7,770 bases of DNA from Candidatus Gastranaerophilales bacterium (GCA_944326495.1 CALVEE010000083.1:1-7770), one strand, 5' to 3'; counted from the first letter of the stretch, positions 1 to 5,881 are shown. Translations and numbers: made by a program. The notes: generated by a model not told the origin, from the letters alone.

Positions 1-539
1 TGGGGATGGAATTATTCAAGAATTCTCTGATAGCATTTTCTCTCGCATTATTAGGAATTATTGCATACTTAACCTTTAGATTTCAGTTTGATTATGCATT
101 TGCAGCAATTTTAGGGCTTGTACACGACGCAATATTTGTATGCGGTGTATTCTCAATTTTGGGATTGTTATACGATGTTCAAATTGATGCACTATTTATA
201 ACAGCACTGCTTACAGTAATCGGTTTTTCTGTCCATGATACAATCGTTGTATTTGATAGGGTTCGGGAAAACCTGAAATATTATTCTAAGAAAATGACAT
301 TCAGTGAAATTATGAATGCAAGTATTAACCAGACTCTTGCAAGAAGTATTAATACATCTCTTACAACATTATTAACACTTACTGCATTGTACTTTTTCGG
401 CGGAGTTACAACAAAAGATTTCGTTCTTGCTATGATTTTAGGTATAGCAGTCGGAACGTATTCAAGTATATTCTTCTATTCAACTCTTGTTGATATTTGG
501 GAAGACAGAAAATTATCAACAAAAACTGTTTCAGCGTAG
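1..539 (+). CDS. secF: SecF, Sec translocase subunit (partial, N-terminus outside window)
   Basis: Integral membrane subunit of the SecDF complex, which uses the proton gradient to help preprotein export through SecYEG. The reading frame is open to the window edge: codon GGG at 3-5 precedes the ATG at 6, so that ATG is internal and not the start. About 178 residues are visible. They hold the typical C-terminal membrane half: a first helix (about residues 8-26 from the ATG), the LVHDAIFVCGVFS helix, the conserved GFSVHDTIVVFDRVREN segment at about residues 73-89, and two final hydrophobic helices ending in a charged tail. TM1 and the periplasmic P1 domain lie upstream, outside the window; secD probably precedes it (inference). 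The gene ends 15 nt before a strong hairpin terminator and is convergent with adk. Confidence 0.95.
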   Translation, partial: GMELFKNSLIAFSLALLGIIAYLTFRFQFDYAFAAILGLVHDAIFVCGVFSILGLLYDVQIDALFITALLTVIGFSVHDTIVVFDRVRENLKYYSKKMTFSEIMNASINQTLARSINTSLTTLLTLTALYFFGGVTTKDFVLAMILGIAVGTYSSIFFYSTLVDIWEDRKLSTKTVSA

Positions 540-553
540 GCTTAAGAGTTTTT

Positions 554-593
554 AAAGCGGTCCGGATTTTTTCAAAAATCCGGACCGCTTTTT
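554..593 (+). terminator. Rho-independent terminator of secF
   Basis: Long perfect hairpin: GCGGTCCGG (557-565) continues into a T-run and pairs with CCGGACCGC (580-588). With the flanking A/T pairs the stem spans 554-591 and closes on a tiny loop. The plus strand carries TTTTT directly after the GC stem, as expected for a terminator reading from secF. On the minus strand only TTT follows, so it may stop adk transcripts weakly (inference). Confidence 0.9.
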
Positions 594-619
594 ATATTGA
601 ATAAAAACCGAATAATAAA

Positions 620-1282
620 CTATGCTTCAATAATTTTCATAAGTCTATCCCAAACTTCGTCAATTGAACCGTTTGCATCTATTTTATACAGAACTCCTTT
701 TTTTTCATAGAATTCAACCAGAGGTGCTGTTTCTCTAAAATATGTTTCAAAACGTGCTTTTGCGGTTTCTTCATTATCATCGGCTCTCGTTTTTAACCCT
801 GTTCCGCACTTATCACAAACATTTTCAACCTTTGCCGGTTTAAATCTTGTATTATAAATCTCACCACACTTAGGACAAGACTGGCGGCAGACAATTCTGT
901 CAATAAGGATTTGTGTATCAATATCAAAATAAATCGCCTTAAATGATACTTCCCCGCCTTTATCTACTTCTGCATTAATTTTCTCAAGCATTTCAGCCTG
1001 CTCAAGGCTTCTCGGATAACCATCCAGCACATAGCCGTTTTTGCAGTCGTCACCTGCAAGTTTTTTTGCAATAATTTTTCCTACCAAATCAGCAGGTACA
1101 AGCTGGCCTTTATCAATAAAAGATTTTGCAAATTTTCCCTCTTCCGTTCCGTTAGCAATTTCAGCCCTCAATAATGAACCGGTATCAACATGCGGAAAAC
1201 CTAAATATTCCGATAATCTGTTTGTTTGAGTTCCTTTTCCGCATGCAGGAGGCCCGAGGAAAATAAGTTCTTTTTTAATCAT
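620..1282 (-). CDS. adk: Adenylate kinase with Cys4 zinc LID domain
   Basis: Cytosolic enzyme that interconverts ATP + AMP and 2 ADP. It is 220 residues, normal for the long (LID-containing) form. Visible parts: P-loop GPPACGKGT at residues 10-18 (the common form is GPPGAGKGT); AMP-binding region DTGSLLR at 33-39; DGYPRS at 87-92 (usually DGFPR); and a LID at about 129-166 with a zinc knuckle made of C136-x2-C139 and C156-x2-C159. The TRADDNEET motif and the RFETYFRETAPL helix follow. A strong SD AAGGAGA (1289-1295) lies 6 nt before the ATG. An extra Cys at 132 takes the place usually held by Gly in RIVGR. The gene stands alone rather than next to secY/map, facing secF, with the repeat-rich gap behind it. 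Confidence 0.97.
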   Translation of the reverse strand: MIKKELIFLGPPACGKGTQTNRLSEYLGFPHVDTGSLLRAEIANGTEEGKFAKSFIDKGQLVPADLVGKIIAKKLAGDDCKNGYVLDGYPRSLEQAEMLEKINAEVDKGGEVSFKAIYFDIDTQILIDRIVCRQSCPKCGEIYNTRFKPAKVENVCDKCGTGLKTRADDNEETAKARFETYFRETAPLVEFYEKKGVLYKIDANGSIDEVWDRLMKIIEA

Positions 1283-1288
1283 ATAAAA

Positions 1289-1316
1289 TCTCCTTCTTCT
1301 TTTCAGTACAATTATA
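1289..1316 (-). promoter_or_regulatory. Putative adk promoter -10 box and ribosome binding site
   Basis: On the minus strand a perfect TATAAT (1311-1316) lies upstream of the SD AAGGAGA (1289-1295). I see no clear TTGACA-like -35 at 16-18 bp; the sequence there is a run of A/T. The SD is sound. The -10 is plausible only. Confidence 0.4.
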
Positions 1317-1466
1317 AAACTTTTTTAAAAAAAAGTATAGATAAAACAGGAAAATTTGGTTTAAAAAGGTTATAATAAAACATTTTCTATAAACTTATCA
1401 ACTTCTAAACTCCATTTAGCCCCCATAAGGCATTAGTGTCCAAATAAAAATCAAAGCTTGCAACAC

Positions 1467-1487
1467 TCCTCGCCCTGCGGGCGAGGA
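1467..1487. repeat. Perfect 9-bp hairpin, GC-rich
   Basis: TCCTCGCCC and GGGCGAGGA pair around a TGC loop. There is no T-run after it on either strand, so it is not a typical terminator. It is likely the tip of an interspersed palindromic repeat. Confidence 0.7.
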
Positions 1488-1490
1488 TAA

Positions 1491-1527
1491 AATTTCAATA
1501 CGAAACGCCAGTTGAGTATTAGAAATT
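1491..1527. repeat. Imperfect inverted repeat
   Basis: AATTTCAATAC (1491-1501) is inverted as GTATTAGAAATT (1516-1527) with one inserted base, around a 14-nt loop. It follows the 1467-1487 hairpin directly and may be part of the same repeat unit. Confidence 0.55.
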
Positions 1528-1690
1528 CTTGGTGAGGGGGCTGTCACGTCAGGGGTTTTGTCAGCTGGGCATACCTTCTTAACAATAACTTTAATCAGCA
1601 CCCACCCCAGCCCTGTCTTGGATTTGCTTCACGCTCACAGAGCTTCTCCTTTAAGCCTCACAGCTTAGTCGGTTCAGTCTGTTCGCTATC

Positions 1691-1732
1691 CGGACTTACG
1701 TCCGTTCGCAAATCCGCTCCCTCAAAAGGGAG
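1691..1732. repeat. Two adjacent short hairpins
   Basis: CGGAC-ttac-GTCCG (1691-1704) is followed by CTCCCT-caaa-AGGGAG (1717-1732). The first is flanked by direct GTTCGC repeats. The second resembles the CTCCCT/AGGGAG hairpins common in dispersed bacterial intergenic repeats. Confidence 0.6.
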
Positions 1733-1762
1733 GGAGTTGTGCCAAGCTTTCAGTAGTAGTAG

Positions 1763-1779
1763 GTCAGGCATTGCCTGAC
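1763..1779. repeat. Perfect 7-bp hairpin GTCAGGC/GCCTGAC
   Basis: GTCAGGC and GCCTGAC pair around a 3-nt loop (ATT). No T-run follows. It looks like an isolated palindromic repeat within the gene-free stretch. Confidence 0.6.
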
Positions 1780-1881
1780 ATTAACTTATTTCCCACATTA
1801 CAGGTTAGATTTTACTTTTACTTACAGAACCGCCCCCTCACCGCATCCGTAGTTTTCGGCACGGCCTCAAACACGGCTGCT

Positions 1882-1900
1882 CCTCTCCCGTAAGGAGAGG
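1882..1900. repeat. Perfect 7-bp hairpin CCTCTCC/GGAGAGG
   Basis: CCTCTCC pairs with GGAGAGG around a CGTAA loop. It is the last of the GC-rich palindromes in the stretch; after it the sequence returns to AT-rich. Confidence 0.6.
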
Positions 1901-2014
1901 GAATAGCACTTTCTTTTATGGTTCAAGCAATATCTGAAAATTAAACACAAAACTTCTCCACATGCCAACATCGTTACAAAACTTAACCCGACTTCAATAG
2001 CATGCAAACTTTCT

Positions 2015-2080
2015 GGGGGCATGGGTTTTCATGATTTAAAACGCTGCAAGCATGCAGGCATGGGAAATTAGCATGCCCCC
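2015..2080. repeat. 9-bp inverted repeat GGGGGCATG / CATGCCCCC
   Basis: Perfect 9-bp arms at 2015-2023 and 2072-2080, about 48 bp apart. GCATGC palindromes lie at 2000-2005, 2050-2055 and 2071-2076. No gene lies inside it. It could be a small palindromic element or protein-binding sites; nothing in the sequence decides between these. Confidence 0.5.
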
Positions 2081-2121
2081 AAAAGGCAGACAGCAATAAT
2101 TACAGCGCTTTGCCAGCTTTG

Positions 2122-2180
2122 TAAGAAAACTTTACAATAGCCCGTAAATGGGTTGTAAAAGCTTTCTTAGGCCATATAAT
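2122..2180 (+). promoter_or_regulatory. Promoter overlapped by a dyad (possible operator) for the small Cys-rich gene
   Basis: TTGTAA (2153-2158) and a perfect TATAAT (2175-2180) are 16 bp apart, a good sigma-70 promoter. The -35 lies in the right arm of an inverted repeat: TAAGAAA..TTTACAA (2122-2137) against TTGTAAA..TTTCTTA (2153-2169), both halves 7 bp perfect, with a further CCC/GGG pair inside the loop. A repressor bound to this dyad would cover the -35 (inference). The start codon of the downstream gene is about 50 nt past the expected transcription start. Confidence 0.65.
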
Positions 2181-2235
2181 AGAAATAGTTGAAGAAAACA
2201 AAATCACAAACAAATAAATATATTGGGAGGAATAA

Positions 2236-2451
2236 GTGTTTAAGAGTCGTGATATGGGGAGAGCTATTGCTGTAAAGAGATGGACACCTACAGCATTAGA
2301 ATGTTATAAACGTGGCTGCGTATGCGAAGGCTGCTTCTATAGTGACTTTTTCAGCGCCACCGCGCAGAAGTGTCAGATGAAAGCCGCTGTTCTGGAGCTT
2401 GTCAGAACAATTGGTGCTCCAAATGTTGATATACCGCAGATTATAGATTAG
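2236..2451 (+). CDS. Small cysteine-rich protein of unknown function
   Basis: 71 residues, GTG start at 2236 with SD GGGAGG (2225-2230) 5 nt upstream. An internal ATG at 2254 lacks a comparable SD. Cysteines at 23, 28, 30, 33 and 46 form a cluster (C-x4-C-x-C-x2-C-x12-C) within WTPTALECYKRGCVCEGC, followed by KCQMKAAVLELVRTIGAP. Similar small Cys-cluster proteins (RGC-x-C-x2-C, then KC-x-MK-x3-LELVR) seem familiar to me from Clostridia-like and Melainabacteria genomes, but I know no assigned function. The cluster could bind zinc or an Fe-S group, and the helical C-terminus could be a DNA- or protein-contact segment (inference). It has its own strong, dyad-covered promoter and lies 60 bp before hpf. 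There is no signal peptide or membrane segment. Confidence 0.75.
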   Translation: MFKSRDMGRAIAVKRWTPTALECYKRGCVCEGCFYSDFFSATAQKCQMKAAVLELVRTIGAPNVDIPQIID

Positions 2452-2474
2452 CCTCTTTAAAAATATCCTAAAAT

Positions 2475-2508
2475 GTAGTACAATAGAAAGGTAGTACATT
2501 AGGAGGTG
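2475..2508 (+). promoter_or_regulatory. Putative hpf promoter, direct repeat and ribosome binding site
   Basis: TACAAT (2479-2484) may be a -10; the -35 position (TTTAAA at 2456-2461) is poor. It sits in an 8-bp direct repeat GTAGTACA at 2475-2482 and 2491-2498, 16 bp apart, which might be a regulator site. The SD AGGAGGTG (2501-2508) is near-perfect and 3 nt before the ATG. Confidence 0.4.
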
Positions 2509-2511
2509 TAA

Positions 2512-2874
2512 ATGCATATACACGTAAACGGTAAAAACATTGAAATCACTGACGCAATCAAAGCTTACGTCAAAGAGAAAATCGGGAGAGTTGCAAACCA
2601 TTATGACCAGATTACAGGCATTGATGTTATTCTTTCGGTTATCAAAAACCCGGCAGCTACGGGTAAACACGTTGCAGAGGTTTCCTGCAAAATGAACACC
2701 GGTGTAGTACACTGCGAAGAATCCGCTGAATCAATGTACGCTAGTATTGATTTACTTGCTGATAAACTCGCAAGACAGGTTAAAAAGTTTAAAGACAAAG
2801 CTTTAACCTCCGGCGGCAAAGAAACAATCAGAAACACTGAAGTTAGAGATTTGGAAGAGGCTGTAGAGAGTTAA
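2512..2874 (+). CDS. hpf: Ribosome hibernation promoting factor (HPF/RaiA family, short form)
   Basis: Binds the 30S decoding region and stalls ribosomes in stationary or stressed cells. The protein shows the family start MHIHVNGKNIEITDAIKAYVKEKIGRV, a beta strand around IDVILSVIKN, then KHVAEVSCKMNTGVVHCEESAESMYASIDLLADKLARQVKKFKDK, which is the beta-beta-beta-alpha core with the basic alpha-2 helix. Length is 120 residues: the N-terminal S30AE domain plus a short acidic tail, without the C-terminal dimerisation domain of long HPF (about 180 residues or more). Long HPF makes 100S dimers by itself; a short form would need another factor or just silence 70S (known for the family). A very strong SD precedes it. 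The glycosyltransferase start follows after 17 nt, so it is probably the first gene of an operon. Confidence 0.92.
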   Translation: MHIHVNGKNIEITDAIKAYVKEKIGRVANHYDQITGIDVILSVIKNPAATGKHVAEVSCKMNTGVVHCEESAESMYASIDLLADKLARQVKKFKDKALTSGGKETIRNTEVRDLEEAVES

Positions 2875-2891
2875 CGGCCGCTATTTAGAAA

Positions 2892-3686
2892 ATGATTAAT
2901 GATAAAAAAGTTATAGTAATAATGCCTGCGTATAATGCAGAGAAAACTTTAGAAAAAACTTATAATGAGATTTATCAAAATTTCGTCGACGAGATTATCC
3001 TTGTCGACGATTTCTCTTCTGATGAAACCAAAGAGATAGCAAAACGCCTTAATATAACAACGATTGTGCACGAAAAGAACAAAGGCTACGGTGCTAACCA
3101 GAAATCCTGTTACAGAGCTGCGCTAAAGGCAGGGGCGGATATTGTTATTATGCTCCATCCGGATTATCAGTATACGCCGAAACTTATTCCTGCAATTGCC
3201 TCAATGATGGCATTTGATGAGTATGATGCAGTAATAGCTTCAAGAATGCTCGGAAATTCCGCTTTAAAAGGCGGAATGCCTTTATACAAATTTATTTCAA
3301 ACAGGTTTCTTACAGAGTTTGAAAATATGGTTACGGGAGAAAAACTTTCCGAGTATCATACCGGTTTTAGAGGTTTCACAAGGAAAATTCTGGAGAATTT
3401 ACCGCTGGAAGATTGCAGCGACGATTTTATTTTTGATAATCAAATGCTTGCACTTATTCTCTATAACGGTTATAAAATCGGCGAGATTTCCTGCCCTACC
3501 AAGTATTTTGCAGAAGCTTCTTCAATAAATTTTGTCCGCTCCTGCAAATACGGACTTGAGGTTTTGCTTGTAAGCCTGCAATACAGATTAGCTAAAATGG
3601 GATTGGGTATTAAGTTATTCTCCAAGAGCGGGAGAAATTTAGATACAGAAAAAGAAATTGAATATTATTATAAAAGGACAGTATGA
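2892..3686 (+). CDS. Glycosyltransferase family 2 (DPM1-like, soluble)
   Basis: 264-residue GT-A fold enzyme, likely transferring a sugar from a nucleotide sugar to a lipid or glycan acceptor at the inner face of the membrane. Visible: IVIMPAYNAEKTLEKT (8-23), LVDDFSSDET (37-46) with the nucleotide-binding D39-D40, NKGYGANQK (63-71), and LHPDYQY (88-94), where HPD stands at the place of the usual DxD. Then come ASRMLG (116-121), EYHTGFRGF (154-162) with the acceptor/catalytic region, and FDNQM (181-185). No clear transmembrane helix is present, unlike GtrB/ArnC-type members. The substrate cannot be told. No SD is evident before the ATG, so translation may be coupled to hpf 17 nt upstream. Its TGA overlaps the rdgB ATG (ATGA). 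Confidence 0.88.
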   Translation: MINDKKVIVIMPAYNAEKTLEKTYNEIYQNFVDEIILVDDFSSDETKEIAKRLNITTIVHEKNKGYGANQKSCYRAALKAGADIVIMLHPDYQYTPKLIPAIASMMAFDEYDAVIASRMLGNSALKGGMPLYKFISNRFLTEFENMVTGEKLSEYHTGFRGFTRKILENLPLEDCSDDFIFDNQMLALILYNGYKIGEISCPTKYFAEASSINFVRSCKYGLEVLLVSLQYRLAKMGLGIKLFSKSGRNLDTEKEIEYYYKRTV

Positions 3687-4267
3687 AAATAGTTTTAGCA
3701 TCATCAAATGAACATAAAGTAAAAGAGATTAATGAAATAAGCTTAGGCGAAGGAATTGAATTTATCCTACCTCCAGCGGGTTTTAATCCGGTAGAAAACG
3801 GCACAACTTTTGAAGAGAACTCTCTTATAAAAGCCCTTGAGGCGTGGAAACTATCTAAAACCTGGACACTTGCGGATGATTCAGGTTTATGCATAGACTC
3901 ACTCGGCGGAAAGCCGGGGATTTATTCGGCGCGGTACGCAGAAACGCCGCAAAAACGTATTGAACGCGTTTTAAAAGAGATGGAAGGGGTTGAAAACAGA
4001 AAAGCCCATTTCGCCTGCTGTATGACTTTAATTAATCCTGAAGGAAAAGTAGAGCGGGCTTACACAGGAATATGCGAAGGCTCAATAGGTTTTGAGCCGC
4101 GCGGGAACAACGGCTTTGGCTATGACCCGATATTTCTTGTAGAAAAATCAGAAAAAACAATGGCAGAATTAAGCGATAATGAAAAAAATCACGTTTCGCA
4201 CAGATTTAGAGCCTTGAGACAAATTCTAAAATTTATTAACGAATTTCATTTGGCTGAAAGCGTGTAA
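3683..4267 (+). CDS. rdgB: Non-canonical purine NTP pyrophosphatase (RdgB/HAM1 family)
   Basis: Hydrolyses ITP, dITP and XTP to the monophosphates, keeping deaminated purines out of DNA and RNA. 194 residues, normal length. Motifs: SSNEHKVKE (7-15, the substrate-binding loop, usually T/S-x-N-x-x-K), TFEENSLIKA (42-51), LADDSGL (63-69) with the catalytic Asp pair, PGIYSARYA (78-86), GFGYDPIF (144-151), and AELSDNEKNHVSHRFRAL (161-178) with the SHR-x-RA signature. All expected active-site residues are there. The start overlaps the glycosyltransferase stop by 4 nt, with AAAGGA just upstream. Its 3' end overlaps the convergent exported-protein gene by 32 nt. Likely last gene of the hpf operon. 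Confidence 0.95.
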   Translation: MKIVLASSNEHKVKEINEISLGEGIEFILPPAGFNPVENGTTFEENSLIKALEAWKLSKTWTLADDSGLCIDSLGGKPGIYSARYAETPQKRIERVLKEMEGVENRKAHFACCMTLINPEGKVERAYTGICEGSIGFEPRGNNGFGYDPIFLVEKSEKTMAELSDNEKNHVSHRFRALRQILKFINEFHLAESV

Positions 4268-4667
4268 AATTATTCAAATAATTCCCTATAGGAAGCATAT
4301 TATTTGTTTTATCATACATTTCACTGGGGCCTAAGCCTGCTCTTTCCTGGGCTTCTATTTTAGCATTATATTCGCTGTTTTTCTGATACTGTTTAACTTT
4401 AACTTCCTGATAACAACTAAGCTTGGCATCATTATCTTCCATTGCTCTGCATTCTTCTATAGAGCTTTCAAAATCAGCTCTTCTCTGATACCAGTAAGAA
4501 ACCGTCTCATTTAATTTTCCAATCCCTTTCGGCTCCTCAACATCAGCATACGCAGGCGGCGCAAAATCTTTCCATTCAGGTTCAGTCAGGCCTTCTAAGG
4601 AAACAACCTCGTTTGCAAAAACTCCTAATGGTAATAAAAATGCTAATAATACAAAAATTTTCTTCAT
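4236..4667 (-). CDS. Small exported protein of unknown function
   Basis: 143 residues. A clear signal peptide (MKKIFVLLAFLLPLGVFA, cleavage expected after A18) sends it across the membrane by Sec; there is no lipobox Cys. The mature part is hydrophilic, with a W/Y-rich stretch (VSYWYQRRADF, 56-66) and a probable helical pair with cysteines at 73 and 85: C-x11-C ending KLSCYQ. This echoes the C..RLxCYD pattern of several periplasmic proteins, where the two Cys probably form a disulfide (inference). I do not recognise the family. The last 32 nt overlap the rdgB end on the other strand. A TATAAT promoter precedes it; the SD is weak (AGGGG, about 9 nt upstream). Confidence 0.8.
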   Translation of the reverse strand: MKKIFVLLAFLLPLGVFANEVVSLEGLTEPEWKDFAPPAYADVEEPKGIGKLNETVSYWYQRRADFESSIEECRAMEDNDAKLSCYQEVKVKQYQKNSEYNAKIEAQERAGLGPSEMYDKTNNMLPIGNYLNNFTRFQPNEIR

Positions 4668-4689
4668 CTATCTTAACCCCTTTTTAGAA

Positions 4690-4719
4690 ATTATACCATT
4701 TATCCAAGAGGTTTAGCAA
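4690..4719 (-). promoter_or_regulatory. Promoter of the exported-protein gene
   Basis: On the minus strand TTGCTA (4714-4719) and a perfect TATAAT (4690-4695) are separated by 18 bp. It lies between parE and the exported-protein gene, so the latter need not depend on parDE transcription. Confidence 0.55.
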
Positions 4720-4730
4720 GAAATAAAAAA

Positions 4731-5024
4731 TTAGAATATAATATCTTGATAACCTGTAAGAACTCTTTGAATATATAAATAATTCTTCTTTATAAAATAA
4801 ATAACTTGATAATGTTCTGCAACCACCGCGCATCTGACTTCCCGCACTATAAATTTTGATTTTATAACACCGCTTTTAGGAAACAAGGCTAACGTTTCAA
4901 ATTTTTTTTCAAAGATATCAATCATTTCAAGTGCTTTATTAATATTATCTTGAGCTATAAAATCGAAAATATTTTGCATATCTTCTTCGGCAGACGGTGT
5001 TACGATAATTTCAAGTTTATGCAT
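4731..5024 (-). CDS. parE: ParE/RelE-superfamily toxin
   Basis: 97 residues, usual length for ParE-type toxins. The N-terminal strand plus helix (LEIIVTPSAEEDMQNIFDFIAQDN, 4-27) is followed by a second helix ending LALFPKSG (45-52), and the C-terminal sheet REVRCAVVAEHYQVIYFIKKNYLYIQRVLTGYQDI (61-95) with the family-typical RVL-x-G-x-x-D end. ParE members poison DNA gyrase and RelE members cleave mRNA; the ParD-like partner and the RVLTGYQDI tail favour ParE, but the target cannot be read from sequence. Its ATG lies inside the end of the antitoxin gene (8-nt overlap), the usual translational coupling of such pairs. Confidence 0.87.
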   Translation of the reverse strand: MHKLEIIVTPSAEEDMQNIFDFIAQDNINKALEMIDIFEKKFETLALFPKSGVIKSKFIVREVRCAVVAEHYQVIYFIKKNYLYIQRVLTGYQDIIF

Positions 5025-5262
5025 ATTTTTGTCTTAAGTCATCAAATACTTCTTTACTATTCCTGCCCTTCCCTGCTTCCATTTCCTGCCAGCCCTTTTC
5101 AATTTCGGCATTTAATTGATTAATTCGCTCTATTGAAATATTGTTATCAACAAAAGCAAATTGGATAGCAAAAAGAACTGCTTCGTCCATTGTGTTAAAA
5201 ACACCTTCTGCGACTTTGGCTTTTAAAATGTTTTCAATACTATGCGGCAAAGAAACATCCAT
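5017..5262 (-). CDS. parD: ParD/CopG-type antitoxin
   Basis: 81 residues. The start MDVSLPHSIENILKAKVAEGVFNTMDEAVLFAIQFAF fits a ribbon-helix-helix DNA-binding domain of the ParD kind (beta strand 2-5, helix A about 7-19, turn GVFNT, helix B about 24-37). The C-terminal part (INQLNAEIEKGWQEMEAGKGRNSKEVFDDLRQKYA) is the toxin-wrapping tail, with the ExG-x-x-EMEAG then EVFDDLR pattern usual for ParD. It neutralises the downstream toxin and represses the operon (family knowledge). SD AAAGGA lies about 7 nt upstream. The promoter is strong, with an inverted AACTTC/GAAGTT pair around it. Confidence 0.87.
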   Translation of the reverse strand: MDVSLPHSIENILKAKVAEGVFNTMDEAVLFAIQFAFVDNNISIERINQLNAEIEKGWQEMEAGKGRNSKEVFDDLRQKYA

Positions 5263-5297
5263 ATCTAGTCCTTTTTTAATTTAACTTCAATATTTAT

Positions 5298-5326
5298 ATT
5301 ATATCAGAGTTTGAAAAGAAGTTCAA
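5298..5326 (-). promoter_or_regulatory. parDE promoter with possible operator
   Basis: On the minus strand TTGAAC (5321-5326), 17-bp spacer, then TATAAT (5298-5303): close to consensus. AACTTC (5283-5288) and GAAGTT (5318-5323) form an inverted pair that brackets the promoter and might be bound by the antitoxin; 6 bp only, so tentative. Confidence 0.65.
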
Positions 5327-5348
5327 TTTACATATCTGCATTAATATC

Positions 5349-5396
5349 TTGATATAGACTCATTCTTATATCGTAAAATAAAGAGGTTAAAGGAGA
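5349..5396 (+). promoter_or_regulatory. Putative promoter and RBS of the O-acetyltransferase gene
   Basis: TTGATA (5349-5354) and TAAAAT (5374-5379) are 19 bp apart, a loose promoter. The SD AAGGAGA (5390-5396) 5 nt before the ATG is strong and fixes the start. Confidence 0.45.
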
Positions 5397-5401
5397 AAGA
5401 T

Positions 5402-5881
5402 ATGCATAAAGAATATAAATATATCGACACAAATTCAAAAGAGTTATGTGATATAAGAACAAAAGCAAGGGCTTTGCTGAAAGAATTTGACGCTCTTGAT
5501 TTTGATGAGACAGAAAAAAAGCAGCAAATTCTTAAACAACTATTCGGCTCAATAGGGGAAAATGTTCCGATTGATGAAAAATTTCACTGTGAATACGGAA
5601 AAAATATTTTTATCGGAAATGATGTTATAATAGGTCCAAATTGTATTTTTGTTGATAATGAAAAAATTACTATCGGCAATTGTGTTATGATTGCACCTAA
5701 TGTCCAGATTTATACATCTTATCATCCTGTTCTTCCGGAAGAACGATATATTTTCAATAGAGCTTCTGATAATCCGATTTATTATAATACCTGTGCAGAC
5801 CCTGTAATTATTAAGGATGGCGTTTGGATTGGCGGAGGAGCAATAATTCTTCCCGGTGTAACGATAGGGCAAAACAGATAA
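5402..5881 (+). pseudogene. Maltose/galactoside-type O-acetyltransferase, C-terminally truncated
   Basis: Left-handed beta-helix (hexapeptide) acetyltransferase of the Maa/LacA/NodL group, which moves acetyl from acetyl-CoA to a sugar hydroxyl. Seen: N-terminal helical part (1-50), then hexapeptide turns such as IFIGNDVIIGPN (69-80) and ITIGNCVMIAPN (89-100), the catalytic-type His at 108 in TSYHPVLPEERY, and the late turns VWIGGGAIILPGVTIGQN. The family normally goes on with about 25-40 more residues (VIGAGSVVTKDIP...GNP); here it stops at residue 159 with QNR-stop. The stop falls where a GNAT fragment begins in another frame, so the end was lost by a deletion. The last coil, which packs the acetyl-CoA site, is missing, so activity is doubtful. 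Promoter and SD are intact, so the protein may still be made. Confidence 0.8.

Larger units (their letters stand above)
1440..1910. repeat. Intergenic mosaic of GC-richer palindromes (interspersed-repeat style)
   Basis: Between adk and the small gene at 2236 there is no convincing coding region for about 950 bp. This part is clearly richer in G and C than the neighbouring genes and is packed with short perfect palindromes: 1467-1487, 1491-1527, 1691-1704, 1717-1732, 1763-1779 and 1882-1900. Short direct repeats also occur (GTTCGC at 1681 and 1704; CACGGC near 1860 and 1872). Stop codons are scattered in all frames except one short minus-strand frame (1416-1601) that runs through the hairpins and has no SD or recognisable domain. 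The pattern suggests several nested copies of genome-wide repeat sequences (inference); other copies would have to be found elsewhere in the genome. Confidence 0.6.

Noticed and set aside
1416..1601. Minus-strand open frame of 61 codons in the repeat stretch
   Set aside because: It runs straight through the 1467-1487 and 1491-1527 palindromes, has no good SD, and shows no domain; its openness is explained by the repeat.
2296..2712. Minus-strand open frame of 138 codons
   Set aside because: It lies antisense to the Cys-rich gene, the hpf promoter region and hpf, all of which have better support; the protein is low-complexity and unlike any family.
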